A stretch of 64,000 nucleotides of DNA from an uncultured Glaciecola sp. (lineage in GTDB: Bacteria > Pseudomonadota > Gammaproteobacteria > Enterobacterales > Alteromonadaceae): positions 40,867 to 104,866 of the forward strand of contig CAKZLI010000010.1 of assembly GCA_937125395.1 (NCBI GenBank), read 5' to 3'. The translations under genes were made by a program, and so were the position numbers. Shown here one piece after another: positions 29,321 through 39,029 of this stretch (position 1 is the first letter of the stretch; each line of letters opens with the position of its first letter). The notes below the pieces were generated by a model. The model did not search any database. It worked only from the letters and a program-made list of their open reading frames with translations, and was not told the origin of the DNA.

Positions 29321-30421
29321 CTAGGGAGTGTTTGGGTCACGTTTGGACTCAGTTGCAGAAGTCGCACTCACGTTTTGGGCTGGAACCGACTCTATCATTT
29401 GCATAATACGTTGCGCGGTTGCTGGTGGCAACTTACCGACAATACTTACCTGTAAACCATCATTAACCCGCGATAAAAAGGTCGTCGCATCTTTCACAAA
29501 TAACACATCTTCAGCTTGTGCTACGACGGCTTTTTGTAAGTAAACTGACACATCGACCATTCCATCAGACAGCAAAGCATACTCAACCACATCACCAGTA
29601 ATCGATAAGCGGTGAATATCACGTTTCACTTTCACCATGCCGATAGGTAAACGACTTATATTCCAGTTAAGTTCAAACGCTTTAGGTGGGTTGATATGCA
29701 TGATATCTGGCATGTCACTGTTCATTAATTGCGTAAAACTGGCATTGGGGGAGTCGGTAATGACAAGGTTAGTTGCTTGTACTTGCTCGATCAACTCCCC
29801 TTTTAGATTGACGGTATTGAGCTTTAGCGGGAGTAAAGACTCGGTATCAATCCACAGCGTGTAGTTGTAACGGCTACTATCTCGACTGACTACCCGTAGT
29901 TGCCATGCGTCATTGCCCGCAACACGGCTTTTTCCCACAAGAATAACTTCGTAGGCCGTTTTGATCTGTGCTGGATCACGGATTAAGTTGTGCGCAAATG
30001 GGCCATGAATATGCGATTGCTGTAAGGTATGCGCGGGCATATCTGGGTTAAAATAACTGACTTGGTTATCAAATCGCACGATTTTGGCATTGGGACCATT
30101 GAGCTCACTGAGTAATTCTACTGCAACGGTGCTGCTATCGGAGTTGCTGACAACGCCATGCTTCCATAAATAAGGAACCGGCTCCTGTCCAGGACGAAAC
30201 AAGATCAACGCACTCTCGTAATTGAGGGTATTGCTGGCTTGAGCCATCTGCGCTAATAACTCAGCAGGATTTATTTGGGCCGACTCTGGCATCACGTTTG
30301 GCGTATCGTTAGTTTGTGCGGCTGTTGGTGCACTGAGCGTTAATAAACAGAGGAACAAAATGACAAACAGCGACGTTTCAAAAAAAGAAGGTCGCTGTCG
30401 TAAAAATAAATGAATGCACAT
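29321..30421 (-). CDS. rseB: Periplasmic sigma-E regulator RseB
   Basis: RseB binds RseA and mislocalised lipopolysaccharide to control release of sigma-E. The 366-residue precursor has a signal peptide (hydrophobic residues 15-32, ending SAPTAAQ), a MucB/RseB N-terminal LolA-like domain (YESALILFRPGQEPVPYLWKH near residue 44) and a C-terminal domain from about residue 240. The start overlaps the rseA stop by one base (TAATG). The family assignment rests on motifs plus the conserved operon. Confidence 0.93.
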   Translation of the reverse strand: MCIHLFLRQRPSFFETSLFVILFLCLLTLSAPTAAQTNDTPNVMPESAQINPAELLAQMAQASNTLNYESALILFRPGQEPVPYLWKHGVVSNSDSSTVAVELLSELNGPNAKIVRFDNQVSYFNPDMPAHTLQQSHIHGPFAHNLIRDPAQIKTAYEVILVGKSRVAGNDAWQLRVVSRDSSRYNYTLWIDTESLLPLKLNTVNLKGELIEQVQATNLVITDSPNASFTQLMNSDMPDIMHINPPKAFELNWNISRLPIGMVKVKRDIHRLSITGDVVEYALLSDGMVDVSVYLQKAVVAQAEDVLFVKDATTFLSRVNDGLQVSIVGKLPPATAQRIMQMIESVPAQNVSATSATESKRDPNTP

Positions 30422-31005
30422 TATTGAGGATTGACCTGCTTGGTTTGGGCTTCTGTAGGTAATGTTTGAGCTGCCTTTAGGCGCAATTGCAGTTGGTGAT
30501 CGACTAACAATGCATTGATACGCTTGCGTTGCTCTAACACCGCTTGACGTTCATTCATTTGCTGTTGTGGCGTTTGAATAGTGCGTGATTGCGCTAAACT
30601 GACGGGAGCTAATCCACCTTGCGGGCCTGACGTCGGTGCGGTCATAAACGGTTGCGTCGTTTCAGTATTGTAATTTTGCACACCCAAAATCATCACCGCA
30701 GCGACACTGGCCGCGACCGCGAACTGAGATGATTGTTTGGCTAATGCAACCGCATTCGACCATAATGGGATAACCTTGCCTTTAGAGGGCGCTAACACGG
30801 TTGGTTCATCGTCCAACGCATCGGCGATATTTTCGAGGAAACTCTTATCAGTGACCAGCACTTCATCACCGCGTAGCGTATCACCAACAAGATGATAATC
30901 TTGCCATTTTTGTTGCAATACAACATCGACTTTAACATCATCAACTTGTGTGGTTGAGGCTTCGCCATCGACCCATGCTGATAGTTGTTCTAATTTATCG
31001 CTCAT
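30421..31005 (-). CDS. rseA: Anti-sigma-E factor RseA
   Basis: RseA holds sigma-E at the inner membrane until cleaved by DegS and RseP. The N-terminal cytoplasmic domain opens MSDKLEQLSAWVDGEA. A single membrane helix lies near SSQFAVAASVAAVMILGVQN. The periplasmic tail is Gln-rich. I place the start at 31005 because homologues begin at this point; the ORF-track ATG at 31035 would add ten residues of asparagine-rich sequence. It follows rpoE by about 96 bases. Confidence 0.9.
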   Translation of the reverse strand: MSDKLEQLSAWVDGEASTTQVDDVKVDVVLQQKWQDYHLVGDTLRGDEVLVTDKSFLENIADALDDEPTVLAPSKGKVIPLWSNAVALAKQSSQFAVAASVAAVMILGVQNYNTETTQPFMTAPTSGPQGGLAPVSLAQSRTIQTPQQQMNERQAVLEQRKRINALLVDHQLQLRLKAAQTLPTEAQTKQVNPQ

Positions 31006-31101
31006 GCCATTATTTCCATCATTATTGCTATGCAATATACTGTCATTGTAGCTTTAGTACATTAAACTCGCAAATAGTTCAAAGTGAATTCGATTATTTA
31101 A

Positions 31102-31683
31102 TTAATTATTGTGGATCAATGGTGCAATTACCGCGTCAATTGATTCACGAGCCCTAAATATTCGTGAACGTACAGTACCAACTGGACATTCCATAATCGC
31201 GGCAATCTCCTCGTAGCTCATGCCTTCCATTTCTCGAAAGGTGATCGCTATCCGTAATTCGTCAGGTAACCGGTCAATCGCTCGCAACAACACAGTTTCA
31301 ATTTCTTTGGTTAACAGCTTACTTTCAGGAGATGCAATCTCGCGCAATGCTTCTGCACCATCATAAAACTCAGCTTCTTGTGCATCAACATCATTCGCTG
31401 GCGGTTTACGGGATTGCGACACTAAATAATTCTTGGCACTGTTCACCGCAATACGATAAAGCCATGTGTAGAACGCACTATCCCCTCGAAAATTAGGTAA
31501 TGCACGGTACGCTTTGATAAAGGCTTCTTGCGCAACATCGGGTACATCGCCACTATTTTTGACATATCGAGCAATAATATTGGTCACTCGGTTTTGATAT
31601 TTGAGCACTAATAAATTAAAGGCTTTCTTGTCACCGGCTTGTACTTTTTCGACAAGTTGTTGATCTGTAAAATGCTCGCTCAT
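31102..31683 (-). CDS. rpoE: RNA polymerase sigma factor RpoE
   Basis: This 193-residue ECF sigma factor directs the envelope stress response. Region 2 is KAFNLLVLKYQNRV to YTWLYRIAVNSAKNYL, and region 4 is LPDELRIAITFREMEGMSYEEIAAIMECPVGTVRSRIFRAR, both diagnostic. Length is close to E. coli RpoE (191). A sigma-E-type promoter lies 93-120 bases upstream, so autoregulation is expected. It heads rpoE-rseABC and is divergent from nadB, as in E. coli. Confidence 0.97.
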   Translation of the reverse strand: MSEHFTDQQLVEKVQAGDKKAFNLLVLKYQNRVTNIIARYVKNSGDVPDVAQEAFIKAYRALPNFRGDSAFYTWLYRIAVNSAKNYLVSQSRKPPANDVDAQEAEFYDGAEALREIASPESKLLTKEIETVLLRAIDRLPDELRIAITFREMEGMSYEEIAAIMECPVGTVRSRIFRARESIDAVIAPLIHNN

Positions 31684-31775
31684 TCGAGCTACTACTCCTT
31701 TGCATTTGAAAAAAAGACGCGTGAGATAGATAAGTAAGACGATAATCTAAAACAAATCACGATCTTCATGCCCTC

Positions 31776-31803
31776 TCTAGACTGCCATTTTTGTGTAAAG
31801 TTC
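31776..31803 (-). promoter_or_regulatory. Sigma-E-dependent promoter of rpoE
   Basis: Read on the minus strand, GAACTT (31798-31803) is followed after exactly 16 bases by TCTAGA (31776-31781). This matches the sigma-E consensus GAACTT-N16-TCTRA and the known autoregulatory rpoE promoter of E. coli, including the TTTACA after the -35 box. It lies upstream of rpoE in the nadB-rpoE divergent region. Confidence 0.9.
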
Positions 31804-31907
31804 GCTATTATTCGTTTTTTTGACGTATAAGTGAACCTAAACTTACCTTCGACGGGTATTTATGGGTCAATATTATTGATTTAGTTTACCAAATATAAGG
31901 GAAGAGC

Positions 31908-33497
31908 GTGTCAATACAACATGCGTGTGATGTATTAATTATTGGTAGTGGTGCAGCCGGTCTCAGCGTAGCATTGAGTCTTGCGGAGCATTGCCAAGTG
32001 ATCGTTTTATCCAAATCAAATATACAAGAAGGCTCGACACGTTATGCCCAAGGCGGTATTGCAGCCGTGTTTGATGAAAATGATTCGATTGATTCCCATG
32101 TCCAAGATACCTTAATTGCAGGCGCAGGGTTGTGTGATGAAAACGCTGTGCGTTTTACTGCTTCTAATGCCAAAGATGCGATGCAATGGTTAATTGACTT
32201 TGGTATGCCATTTGACCGATTAAACGATAACCAAGATAGTGAGTATCATCTTACTCGTGAGGGTGGACATAGTCATCGACGCATCTTACATGCAGCTGAT
32301 GCGACCGGTGCGGCTGTGCAAGTTACCTTGGTCGATGCCGTACTCCAACATCCCAATATTCATATTTTTGAAGATTATAATGCGATTGATTTAATTAAAT
32401 CGAACCAACACCAACAGCATGCGCTTGGTGCTTACGTATATAATTGTAAAACCAAACACGTCGATGTCATTCAATCACGATTTGTCGTACTCGCCACCGG
32501 CGGCGCAAGTAAAGTCTATCAATATACCTCTAATCCGGATGTGTCCAGTGGTGATGGTATTGCAATGGCTTGGCGTGCTGGGTGTTCTGTTGCCAATATG
32601 GAATTTAATCAATTTCATCCTACGTGTCTATTTCACCCCGATGCAGGGAATTTTTTAATCTCCGAAGCATTGCGCGGTGAAGGTGCAAAATTAGTCCATG
32701 CTGATGGCACGGCATTCATGCACAAATTTGATGAGCGAGGGGATCTTGCTCCGCGTGATATTGTTGCGCGTGCCATTGATTTTGAAATGAAACGTTTGGG
32801 TCAAGATTGTATGTATCTTGACATCACACATCATTCCAATGCGTTTATTATTAAACATTTTCCTAATATTTATCGTAAATGTCGCTCTTTGGGGATCGAT
32901 ATCACCCAACAACCGATCCCAGTGGTTCCTGCAGCACATTATAGCTGTGGTGGAGTTGTTACAAACCAGCATGCCAAAACCGATCTCGATAATGTATATG
33001 CGGTTGGCGAAGTGGCTTACACAGGGTTACATGGTGCGAATCGTATGGCGAGTAATTCATTACTCGAGTGCATCGTATTTGCACGAGCCGGCGCACAAGA
33101 TATCCAAAGCCGTTTAACCCAACCGCTAAAGCAAGAGACAATCAGTGATTGGGATGAGAGCCGCGTAAGTGATTCGGATGAAGAGGTTATCATTCAACAT
33201 AACTGGCATGAACTGCGGCTATCAATGTGGGATTATGTTGGGATTGTTCGCACCGATAAACGACTTGAGCGCGCTTTACGACGAATAGATTTGTTACAAC
33301 AAGAGATCCATGACTACTACGCAAACTTCCGCGTATCTAATAACTTGCTGGAATTACGTAACCTCGTCACCGTCGCTCGCTTAATTATTGTCTGTGCCAT
33401 GCAACGCAAAGAGTCTCGTGGCCTACACTACAACCTTGATTATCCGCAACTCCTTGACGTGGCGAAGCCAACCATCATTACACCGCCAGAACAATAG
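31908..33497 (+). CDS. nadB: L-aspartate oxidase
   Basis: This 529-residue flavoenzyme oxidises aspartate to iminoaspartate, the first step of de novo NAD synthesis. The FAD fold opens [18 protein letters not shown]. Other family motifs are [37 protein letters not shown] and [15 protein letters not shown]. The C-terminal helical domain starts near residue 430. Translation starts at GTG with an AAGGGAAGAG site upstream. Divergent from rpoE as in E. coli; nadE, at the other end of the pathway, lies 4 kb away. Confidence 0.96.
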   Translation: MSIQHACDVLIIGSGAAGLSVALSLAEHCQVIVLSKSNIQEGSTRYAQGGIAAVFDENDSIDSHVQDTLIAGAGLCDENAVRFTASNAKDAMQWLIDFGMPFDRLNDNQDSEYHLTREGGHSHRRILHAADATGAAVQVTLVDAVLQHPNIHIFEDYNAIDLIKSNQHQQHALGAYVYNCKTKHVDVIQSRFVVLATGGASKVYQYTSNPDVSSGDGIAMAWRAGCSVANMEFNQFHPTCLFHPDAGNFLISEALRGEGAKLVHADGTAFMHKFDERGDLAPRDIVARAIDFEMKRLGQDCMYLDITHHSNAFIIKHFPNIYRKCRSLGIDITQQPIPVVPAAHYSCGGVVTNQHAKTDLDNVYAVGEVAYTGLHGANRMASNSLLECIVFARAGAQDIQSRLTQPLKQETISDWDESRVSDSDEEVIIQHNWHELRLSMWDYVGIVRTDKRLERALRRIDLLQQEIHDYYANFRVSNNLLELRNLVTVARLIIVCAMQRKESRGLHYNLDYPQLLDVAKPTIITPPEQ

Positions 33498-33539
33498 AAC
33501 ACAAGGGGGTCTTTGCTAAGACTTGCGCGTTACTTGGGC

Positions 33540-34502
33540 TTACACAATGTTAGGGCTTGTGCTCAGTTCAGCAGTCAAGCCCTGGGTTAACTCCATTTGC
33601 AAATACGGCTTGTTCATTGTCGGCGAGGTAACCCAGCTTTGTGCTAATAGTTGGCTTGGGGTTGTCTTGGATGTACTGACAAGGTTGGTATCAACCAAGA
33701 TATCAATCTTGGCTGGCAAATAGATCATTTGCATAAATTGCACATCAATGTTCAGTTGATGGTCAAATACTGGGCGCTCCCCGTTACTAATCTGCTCCGC
33801 CCAGATATGTCTGGCAGTGGAGCTCATGACCTTGGCTTTGGTCCACATGCCATGTGCAATATGGCGTTTTAAACCAAATAACTTAGCCGTTAACGGATAC
33901 AAATGAATCGGGTTATAATCCCCAGAAATCTTAGCATACACTTTGCCTAGATCACTGGGCAAAGGTAATTGTGTTTGCATTGCCGTGGCATCAGCATAAC
34001 TCAATATTTCAACCTGAGGATACGCTTCAAGGCCAGTGTCGACTGTTGCTGTTTGACGAGCCAAATAATGGCCATCAATGCGCATGATTTGTTGTGCTTC
34101 TCCGTCAATCCACCCATCCACTCGGGTAATCACATTGAACATATAACCGCGCTTATGCAGCCACACTTGCCCAAATTGACATGAAATGGTAACCGTATCG
34201 TTTACGCCAGCCCATTGTGACATCTCAATGCGATTGCGTACGTGTACGATCCCCAGGGCTTTAAAAGGTTGGTTCTTTAGTGTAAATAATTGAGCTTGCA
34301 TGCGCAAAGCTTGCATTGCAAACCAACATGGATGCACCACACCAAAAGCAACAGGCCAATCGGTACAACAATTGTAAGCATAAAGATTGTCAGCCTGCTC
34401 CGGTAAATCAAATGTTTCGGTAATACAGTTATTGGGTAATTCAGGGACTGCCTGTCCCGAAGTGACAGCACTTAGTCCAGTTTGGAGCAACAATTGAAGC
34501 AT
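33540..34502 (-). CDS. MaoC/hydratase-2 family double hotdog protein
   Basis: This 320-residue protein has a C-terminal MaoC domain with the hydratase-2 signature AKISGDYNPIHLYPLTAK near residue 220, holding the catalytic Asp and His. It is followed by RHIAHGMWTKA. The N-terminal half is probably a second hotdog fold without the motif. Such proteins hydrate enoyl-CoA or enoyl-ACP thioesters. An AAAGG site six bases before the ATG supports the start. It is inserted between nadB and the sdhE pair. The substrate is unknown. Confidence 0.8.
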   Translation of the reverse strand: MLQLLLQTGLSAVTSGQAVPELPNNCITETFDLPEQADNLYAYNCCTDWPVAFGVVHPCWFAMQALRMQAQLFTLKNQPFKALGIVHVRNRIEMSQWAGVNDTVTISCQFGQVWLHKRGYMFNVITRVDGWIDGEAQQIMRIDGHYLARQTATVDTGLEAYPQVEILSYADATAMQTQLPLPSDLGKVYAKISGDYNPIHLYPLTAKLFGLKRHIAHGMWTKAKVMSSTARHIWAEQISNGERPVFDHQLNIDVQFMQMIYLPAKIDILVDTNLVSTSKTTPSQLLAQSWVTSPTMNKPYLQMELTQGLTAELSTSPNIV

Positions 34503-34545
34503 GCATAACCTTTGTTATTAAATAAATAGCGCTTAAGTAAGTGGC

Positions 34546-34920
34546 TTAAGCTGAGCGCGCCAAAAATATCATGCGCGATAATCGTTTAAAGCTTCGCGAC
34601 GACACTTGAGAGCGATGTACCCAACGGGTATTGCTTGCAGTAACAAGCATTAACCAATCAAAAAACCGGTTTGAATGACTCAGTAATTCACTGGTATGCC
34701 CATCAACACATATCATTACTGGCACATCTTGCCAAATTCGGATCCGATGTTTCAGTTGTAACGTGCCATCTTTATCGTTGTGCCTGCGGCGCAATAAGCA
34801 ATGGGGCTGTAATTGTAGTAAAGCAATGCGAAAACTGGGTGTTGCCCCCACAAGAGGATCGTCATTCGCAGTAATATCATGAAGTGATAATGAACCTGGA
34901 GATGATGTCCTATTCGCCAT
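34546..34920 (-). CDS. Unrecognised 124-residue protein in the ygfX position
   Basis: I do not recognise this protein. It starts 11 bases before the sdhE stop, and in relatives the gene at this place is ygfX (cptA), a small protein with two membrane helices. This sequence has no membrane helix. Its C-terminal part (TRWVHRSQVSSRSFKRLSRMIFLA) vaguely resembles the soluble C-terminal end of YgfX, and the middle is basic and Leu-rich. It may be a strongly diverged YgfX that lost its membrane part, or an unrelated gene. Overlap with sdhE suggests co-translation. Confidence 0.55.
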   Translation of the reverse strand: MANRTSSPGSLSLHDITANDDPLVGATPSFRIALLQLQPHCLLRRRHNDKDGTLQLKHRIRIWQDVPVMICVDGHTSELLSHSNRFFDWLMLVTASNTRWVHRSQVSSRSFKRLSRMIFLARSA

Positions 34921-35170
34921 AAACCTTAACGCGATTCAACACCATTTTGACCATATCAGCTAAATCAGGATCATGACAAACTTGATGTCCCATGAACCAT
35001 GCAAACAAATCAGGATCATCACACGTCAATAGACGTTCAAACGTGAGTTTATCCCCATCATCAAGATCCGCAAAAGCAGCTTCAACAAAAGGCAAAAACA
35101 ATACATCAAGCTCTAACATACCGCGTCGACAAGCCCATTTTAAGCGATTTATTCGTTTTTCAGTGAACAT
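34910..35170 (-). CDS. sdhE: FAD assembly factor SdhE
   Basis: This 86-residue protein (YgfY/CptB) helps attach FAD covalently to SdhA of succinate dehydrogenase and FrdA. The diagnostic RRGMLELD motif is at residues 15-22, and the helical bundle continues with LLTCDDPDLFAWFMGH. Length is typical. It is divergent from ygfZ, as in many gammaproteobacteria, and overlaps the next gene by 11 bases. Confidence 0.94.
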   Translation of the reverse strand: MFTEKRINRLKWACRRGMLELDVLFLPFVEAAFADLDDGDKLTFERLLTCDDPDLFAWFMGHQVCHDPDLADMVKMVLNRVKVYGE

Positions 35171-35386
35171 ACTTAACCTTTAGCAAACATAAATTTTTAA
35201 TATGCGGCAAGTTTAGCATGTACTAGCAACACTGAATAGTTGCCCGATAGGTCTGTTTAGTATTTTGTAACCTTAGATGAATAATTCTTTTTGTGGCTTG
35301 TTTTTTTTTGCTAATCAAGCACACTATACATCAACGATATTATTCCACCTTAAACGCAACGATGTGACGTTGTAATCGGAGAAATT

Positions 35387-36352
35387 ATGAGTGCTTTTTC
35401 CCCACAATGGCAAGGCCATTTATCCCATCTTGGATTAATTAAAATTACGGGTGAAGACACCCTTAAATATATTCAAGGACAAGTGACCTGTAATGTTGAG
35501 ATGCTAACCGGCAATAACTGGCAGTTTGGTGCACATTGTGATTTTAAAGGCAAAATGTGGAATATGTTCCAAGCGTTTAAATGGCACGATGCTGTGTATT
35601 TATTATGTCAACAAAGCGCGTTAGCAGGCGCACTGGCTGAATTAAAAAAATACGGAGTATTCTCCAAAGTAGAGATCACTGATGCCACAGCACAGATGTC
35701 TATCGTCGGTTGTGCTGGCAATGCTGCGATACTTGACGAATTAGCTATCGAACTACCAGAAATATCTCCGGCATATTCAGCGACACTTGTACCAGATTCA
35801 GCTTCGAGCACAACAACACCCAATAGTTATGTGTTGCATATTGCGACCCACTTACCTGCCCCAAATGCGCTTCGACATCTCATCATCACTGACAAAACTG
35901 TGCTTACAACCATGCTACCAGATGGAGCAACAATCTGGAATGCTTTGGATATTCAAGCCGGTATTGGGGCGATTAGCGACACTACAAGCAATGAATTTGT
36001 TCCACAGATGCTTAACCTTCAAGCCATCGACGCCATTGATTTTAAGAAAGGCTGTTATATGGGGCAAGAAGTCGTTGCTCGGACTAAGTACTTGGGTAAA
36101 AACAAACGCGCTGGCTATATCTTAACCACTACTGGCGATATTGACATTGCAGCCGGTGAAACATTAGAAATTCAAGTGGGTGAGAACTGGCGCCGTGGAG
36201 GAATAGTCCTTAATAGTGGCTATATTGATGGCCAGACATGGTTTTTTGCCGTCTTACCCAATGACACCGAACGGGGTAGTCACTTGAGAGTCAAAACACA
36301 ACCTGACATAATAGCCACCACTCAGGCTTTGCCATATACTTTAGACGTTTAA
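35387..36352 (+). CDS. ygfZ: tRNA-modifying/iron-sulfur repair protein YgfZ
   Basis: This 321-residue folate-binding protein related to GcvT helps maintain certain iron-sulfur enzymes such as MiaB. The family signature KGCYMGQEVVARTKYLGKNKR near residue 222 includes the conserved Cys. The N-terminal part SHLGLIKITGEDTLKYIQGQVTCN is also typical. Length matches E. coli (326). It precedes slyD by 17 bases and is divergent from sdhE. Confidence 0.94.
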   Translation: MSAFSPQWQGHLSHLGLIKITGEDTLKYIQGQVTCNVEMLTGNNWQFGAHCDFKGKMWNMFQAFKWHDAVYLLCQQSALAGALAELKKYGVFSKVEITDATAQMSIVGCAGNAAILDELAIELPEISPAYSATLVPDSASSTTTPNSYVLHIATHLPAPNALRHLIITDKTVLTTMLPDGATIWNALDIQAGIGAISDTTSNEFVPQMLNLQAIDAIDFKKGCYMGQEVVARTKYLGKNKRAGYILTTTGDIDIAAGETLEIQVGENWRRGGIVLNSGYIDGQTWFFAVLPNDTERGSHLRVKTQPDIIATTQALPYTLDV

Positions 36353-36369
36353 ATAGGATAACTAACCTC

Positions 36370-36855
36370 ATGAATATTGTTAACAACTCAATTGTGACCA
36401 TGCACTACACAGTATCAACAACTGATGGTACACAAATCGATTCGTCACGAGAGGGCGAGCCTATGGTCCATCTGCAAGGCAGCCAATATCTTATTCAAGG
36501 ACTTGAAAACGCGTTAATGGATAAAGTGAAAGGGGATGAATTTGTCATCGAAGTGACACCTGAAGAAGCTTATGGTGACCGTCACGAACAATTAGTCCAA
36601 CAAGTACCTAAATCAATGTTTGGCGATAATGAAGTCAATGTTGGCATGACTTTCCGTGCAAGTACCGATGATGGTGAACAAACGGTCATGATCATCGATG
36701 AAACTGAAGATGAAGTCGTTGTTGATGGTAATCATCCATTAGCCGGTATGGATTTAACCTTTGCAGTTGAAATCTTAGATGTGCGCGCTGCGACTGCTGA
36801 AGAAATCGAGCATGGGCATCCACACGGTGAAGGCGGTTGCGGTCACAGCCACTAG
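36370..36855 (+). CDS. slyD: SlyD-type FKBP peptidyl-prolyl isomerase
   Basis: This 161-residue cytoplasmic FKBP has the split FKBP domain (MHYTVSTTDGTQIDSS; HPLAGMDLTFAVEILDV) with the chaperone 'insert-in-flap' region in between (about residues 70-125). The C-terminal tail EHGHPHGEGGCGHSH is His- and Cys-rich, as expected for nickel binding, but shorter than the E. coli tail. SlyD supplies nickel for hydrogenase maturation and aids folding. It is followed by a terminator. A second FKBP, fkpB, is encoded at 45.3 kb. Confidence 0.92.
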   Translation: MNIVNNSIVTMHYTVSTTDGTQIDSSREGEPMVHLQGSQYLIQGLENALMDKVKGDEFVIEVTPEEAYGDRHEQLVQQVPKSMFGDNEVNVGMTFRASTDDGEQTVMIIDETEDEVVVDGNHPLAGMDLTFAVEILDVRAATAEEIEHGHPHGEGGCGHSH

Positions 36856-36870
36856 GCCAGTTGAATAACA

Positions 36871-36898
36871 AAAAGGTGCATTAACTGTACCTTTTTTT
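36871..36898 (+). terminator. Intrinsic terminator after slyD (possibly bidirectional)
   Basis: AAAAGGTGCA and TGTACCTTTTTTT pair around TTAAC, with one G-U pair, followed by a T run. Because the left arm starts with an A run, it could also stop transcripts coming from glnB on the minus strand. Confidence 0.8.
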
Positions 36899-36973
36899 AT
36901 ATCACTTCTGCTCCACACTACTATACGCTAGTGGTCTAATCCCCAGCTTGTAGCGCCTGGTTATCACGCCAAG

Positions 36974-37315
<342 letters not shown>

Positions 37316-38152
37316 TTACTCGCTATCGTAAATTGTTGGAATAGGAACTCGTTTATGTTGTGTTTTTTGATAAATGGACACTAATTTGTCACTGACCGAT
37401 GGGCTGACATCGCGTCCTTCTAAAAAGTCATCAATCTCATCATAACTTAAACCTAGCGCTTCTTCATCCGCTAGTTGTGGAGTAAGCGATTCTAAATCTG
37501 CGGTAGGTGGTTTACTAATCACTTGTTCAGGGGCACCTAAATACGCCGCTAGTTGGCGTACTTGACGTTTATTTAAACCAAATAACGGTGCTAAATCACA
37601 AGCACCATCACCGTATTTGGTATAAAAACCAGTAATATTTTCTGCGCTATGATCGGTACCCAGAACTAAACCACCAAGCATTCCTGCGATTTCATATTGG
37701 GCAACCATTCGTGCGCGGGCTTTGACATTACCTTTTACAAAATCAATGTGTTGGGCATCATCCGGCAGTAAATTGCTATCGCGTAACGTCGCTATCGTTT
37801 CTTGGTGTAATGCATCCGTTGCCGGTTGGATATTGACCGTCACACTATGACTAGGTTGAATAAAAGTAATTGAATCTTGTGCGTCAGCCTCATCCGCTTG
37901 GGTAGAGTAAGGTAAACGTACTGCGATAAACTGATACTCGGTTGAATCCGTCGTGCTATTTAAATTATCAACTGCAAGTTGTGCGATACGACCAAGTGCA
38001 CAGGAATCAATCCCGCCGCTAATGCCTAACACTAGGGTTTTACAGCCAGAAGCTTGCATTTGAGATTGGATAAAAGTGACTCGACGTTGCACTTCAAACT
38101 CAGGATCGATGCTCGCAAGCACCTTCATTTCAGCTAAAATTGTGGCGATCAT
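37316..38152 (-). CDS. nadE: Ammonia-dependent NAD synthetase
   Basis: This 278-residue enzyme amidates nicotinic acid adenine dinucleotide to NAD. It has the PP-loop [14 protein letters not shown] near residue 43, [10 protein letters not shown] near residue 138 and [29 protein letters not shown] near residue 162. There is no glutaminase domain, so it uses free ammonia like E. coli NadE (275). It is the first gene of a two-gene unit with glnB. Confidence 0.95.
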   Translation of the reverse strand: MIATILAEMKVLASIDPEFEVQRRVTFIQSQMQASGCKTLVLGISGGIDSCALGRIAQLAVDNLNSTTDSTEYQFIAVRLPYSTQADEADAQDSITFIQPSHSVTVNIQPATDALHQETIATLRDSNLLPDDAQHIDFVKGNVKARARMVAQYEIAGMLGGLVLGTDHSAENITGFYTKYGDGACDLAPLFGLNKRQVRQLAAYLGAPEQVISKPPTADLESLTPQLADEEALGLSYDEIDDFLEGRDVSPSVSDKLVSIYQKTQHKRVPIPTIYDSE

Positions 38153-38303
38153 GACCTACCTTTCTGCATAAACAATGAATCAATGTGTCAAATGGTGAAA
38201 AATGTAGCAATCGAAACCACATGTAAAATCCCAACTAAAGGACAGTTCCTGACTTGCTTCACTTGTAGAATAATAAGGGTATTTCATTGCTGTGTATAAA
38301 TAA

Positions 38304-38374
38304 AATGCAATTTAGGTATACAAAACAAGATGTTTAATGCATTTAGCATACCTAAAAATAGTGATTATTGCATT
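38304..38374. repeat. Nested inverted repeat between nadE and fimT
   Basis: TTTAGGTAT (38311-38319) is matched by ATACCTAAA (38348-38356). Outside it, AATGCAAT (38304-38311) is matched by ATTGCATT (38367-38374). The arms could form a long interrupted stem in DNA or in the fimT 5' leader. The rest of the 260-base gap is AT-rich with no gene I can support. Confidence 0.5.
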
Positions 38375-38412
38375 ATTAATATAGCGTTAATCTTCCATTT
38401 TAAGGTCATTCG

Positions 38413-38997
38413 GTGCTTACTCACTTCACTTTTATCCATTACCAAGCAATGACATTTCGTCAGCGCGGTTTAACCTTATTAGAAATGTTATTAGGGTTAA
38501 GTATTATTGCCTTAACCATGACATTTGTTGTGCCTAGCGCACATGATATTTTCACTCAAAACAGGATCATTAGTGAGCTCAATCGCACGAGTAGTCTGTT
38601 GCAATATGCTCGGTTGTATGCCCTTGAGACGAAACAAACGATGTCGGTGTGCCCCGCGAGTAATTTTAGTACGTGCTCTTCTGATTGGCGCGCGAGCAAA
38701 ATCGTTTTCGCCGATATTAATGACAATGGCATCCGAGACAGTACCGAACCCTTAATATTAAGCACTGAGACCAGTGAAATACAAAATGTAATGTCTGGCC
38801 CAGCTAGCCCAATTCGATTTTTTTTTAGTGGAAGTAGTGCCAGCCCAGCCACGATAAAGATTTGTGATGCCAGCGAAGATAGTCGATTTTCTCGTGCGTT
38901 ATTTGTGAGTTTACAAGGTCGTGTAACGATGAGTAAAGATAATGATGGTGACGGAGTGTATGAGACTAACGCAGGTACTGCACTGGCTTGCGATTAA
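38413..38997 (+). CDS. fimT: GspH/FimT family minor pilin
   Basis: This 194-residue type IV pseudopilin has the prepilin site RQRG|LTLLEMLLGLSIIALTM with Glu at +5, followed by a hydrophobic N-terminal helix. The C-terminal GspH domain includes FADINDNGIRDSTEP, a calcium-loop-like element, and DNDGDG near the end. I use the GTG at 38413 because AAGG lies 7 bases upstream; the ATG at 38449 lacks a site and would give a shorter leader. It is probably a minor pilin priming pilus assembly. It converges on the pilE-pilY1-X-W-V genes. Confidence 0.88.
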   Translation: MLTHFTFIHYQAMTFRQRGLTLLEMLLGLSIIALTMTFVVPSAHDIFTQNRIISELNRTSSLLQYARLYALETKQTMSVCPASNFSTCSSDWRASKIVFADINDNGIRDSTEPLILSTETSEIQNVMSGPASPIRFFFSGSSASPATIKICDASEDSRFSRALFVSLQGRVTMSKDNDGDGVYETNAGTALACD

Positions 38998-39029
38998 CGC
39001 TTATGTCAATCAATTCAGCATAATTTAAA

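Noticed and set aside
33505-33525. Small hairpin GTCTT-TGCT-AAGAC between nadB and the MaoC gene
   Set aside because: The stem is only five base pairs and no T run follows, so it is not a supported terminator.
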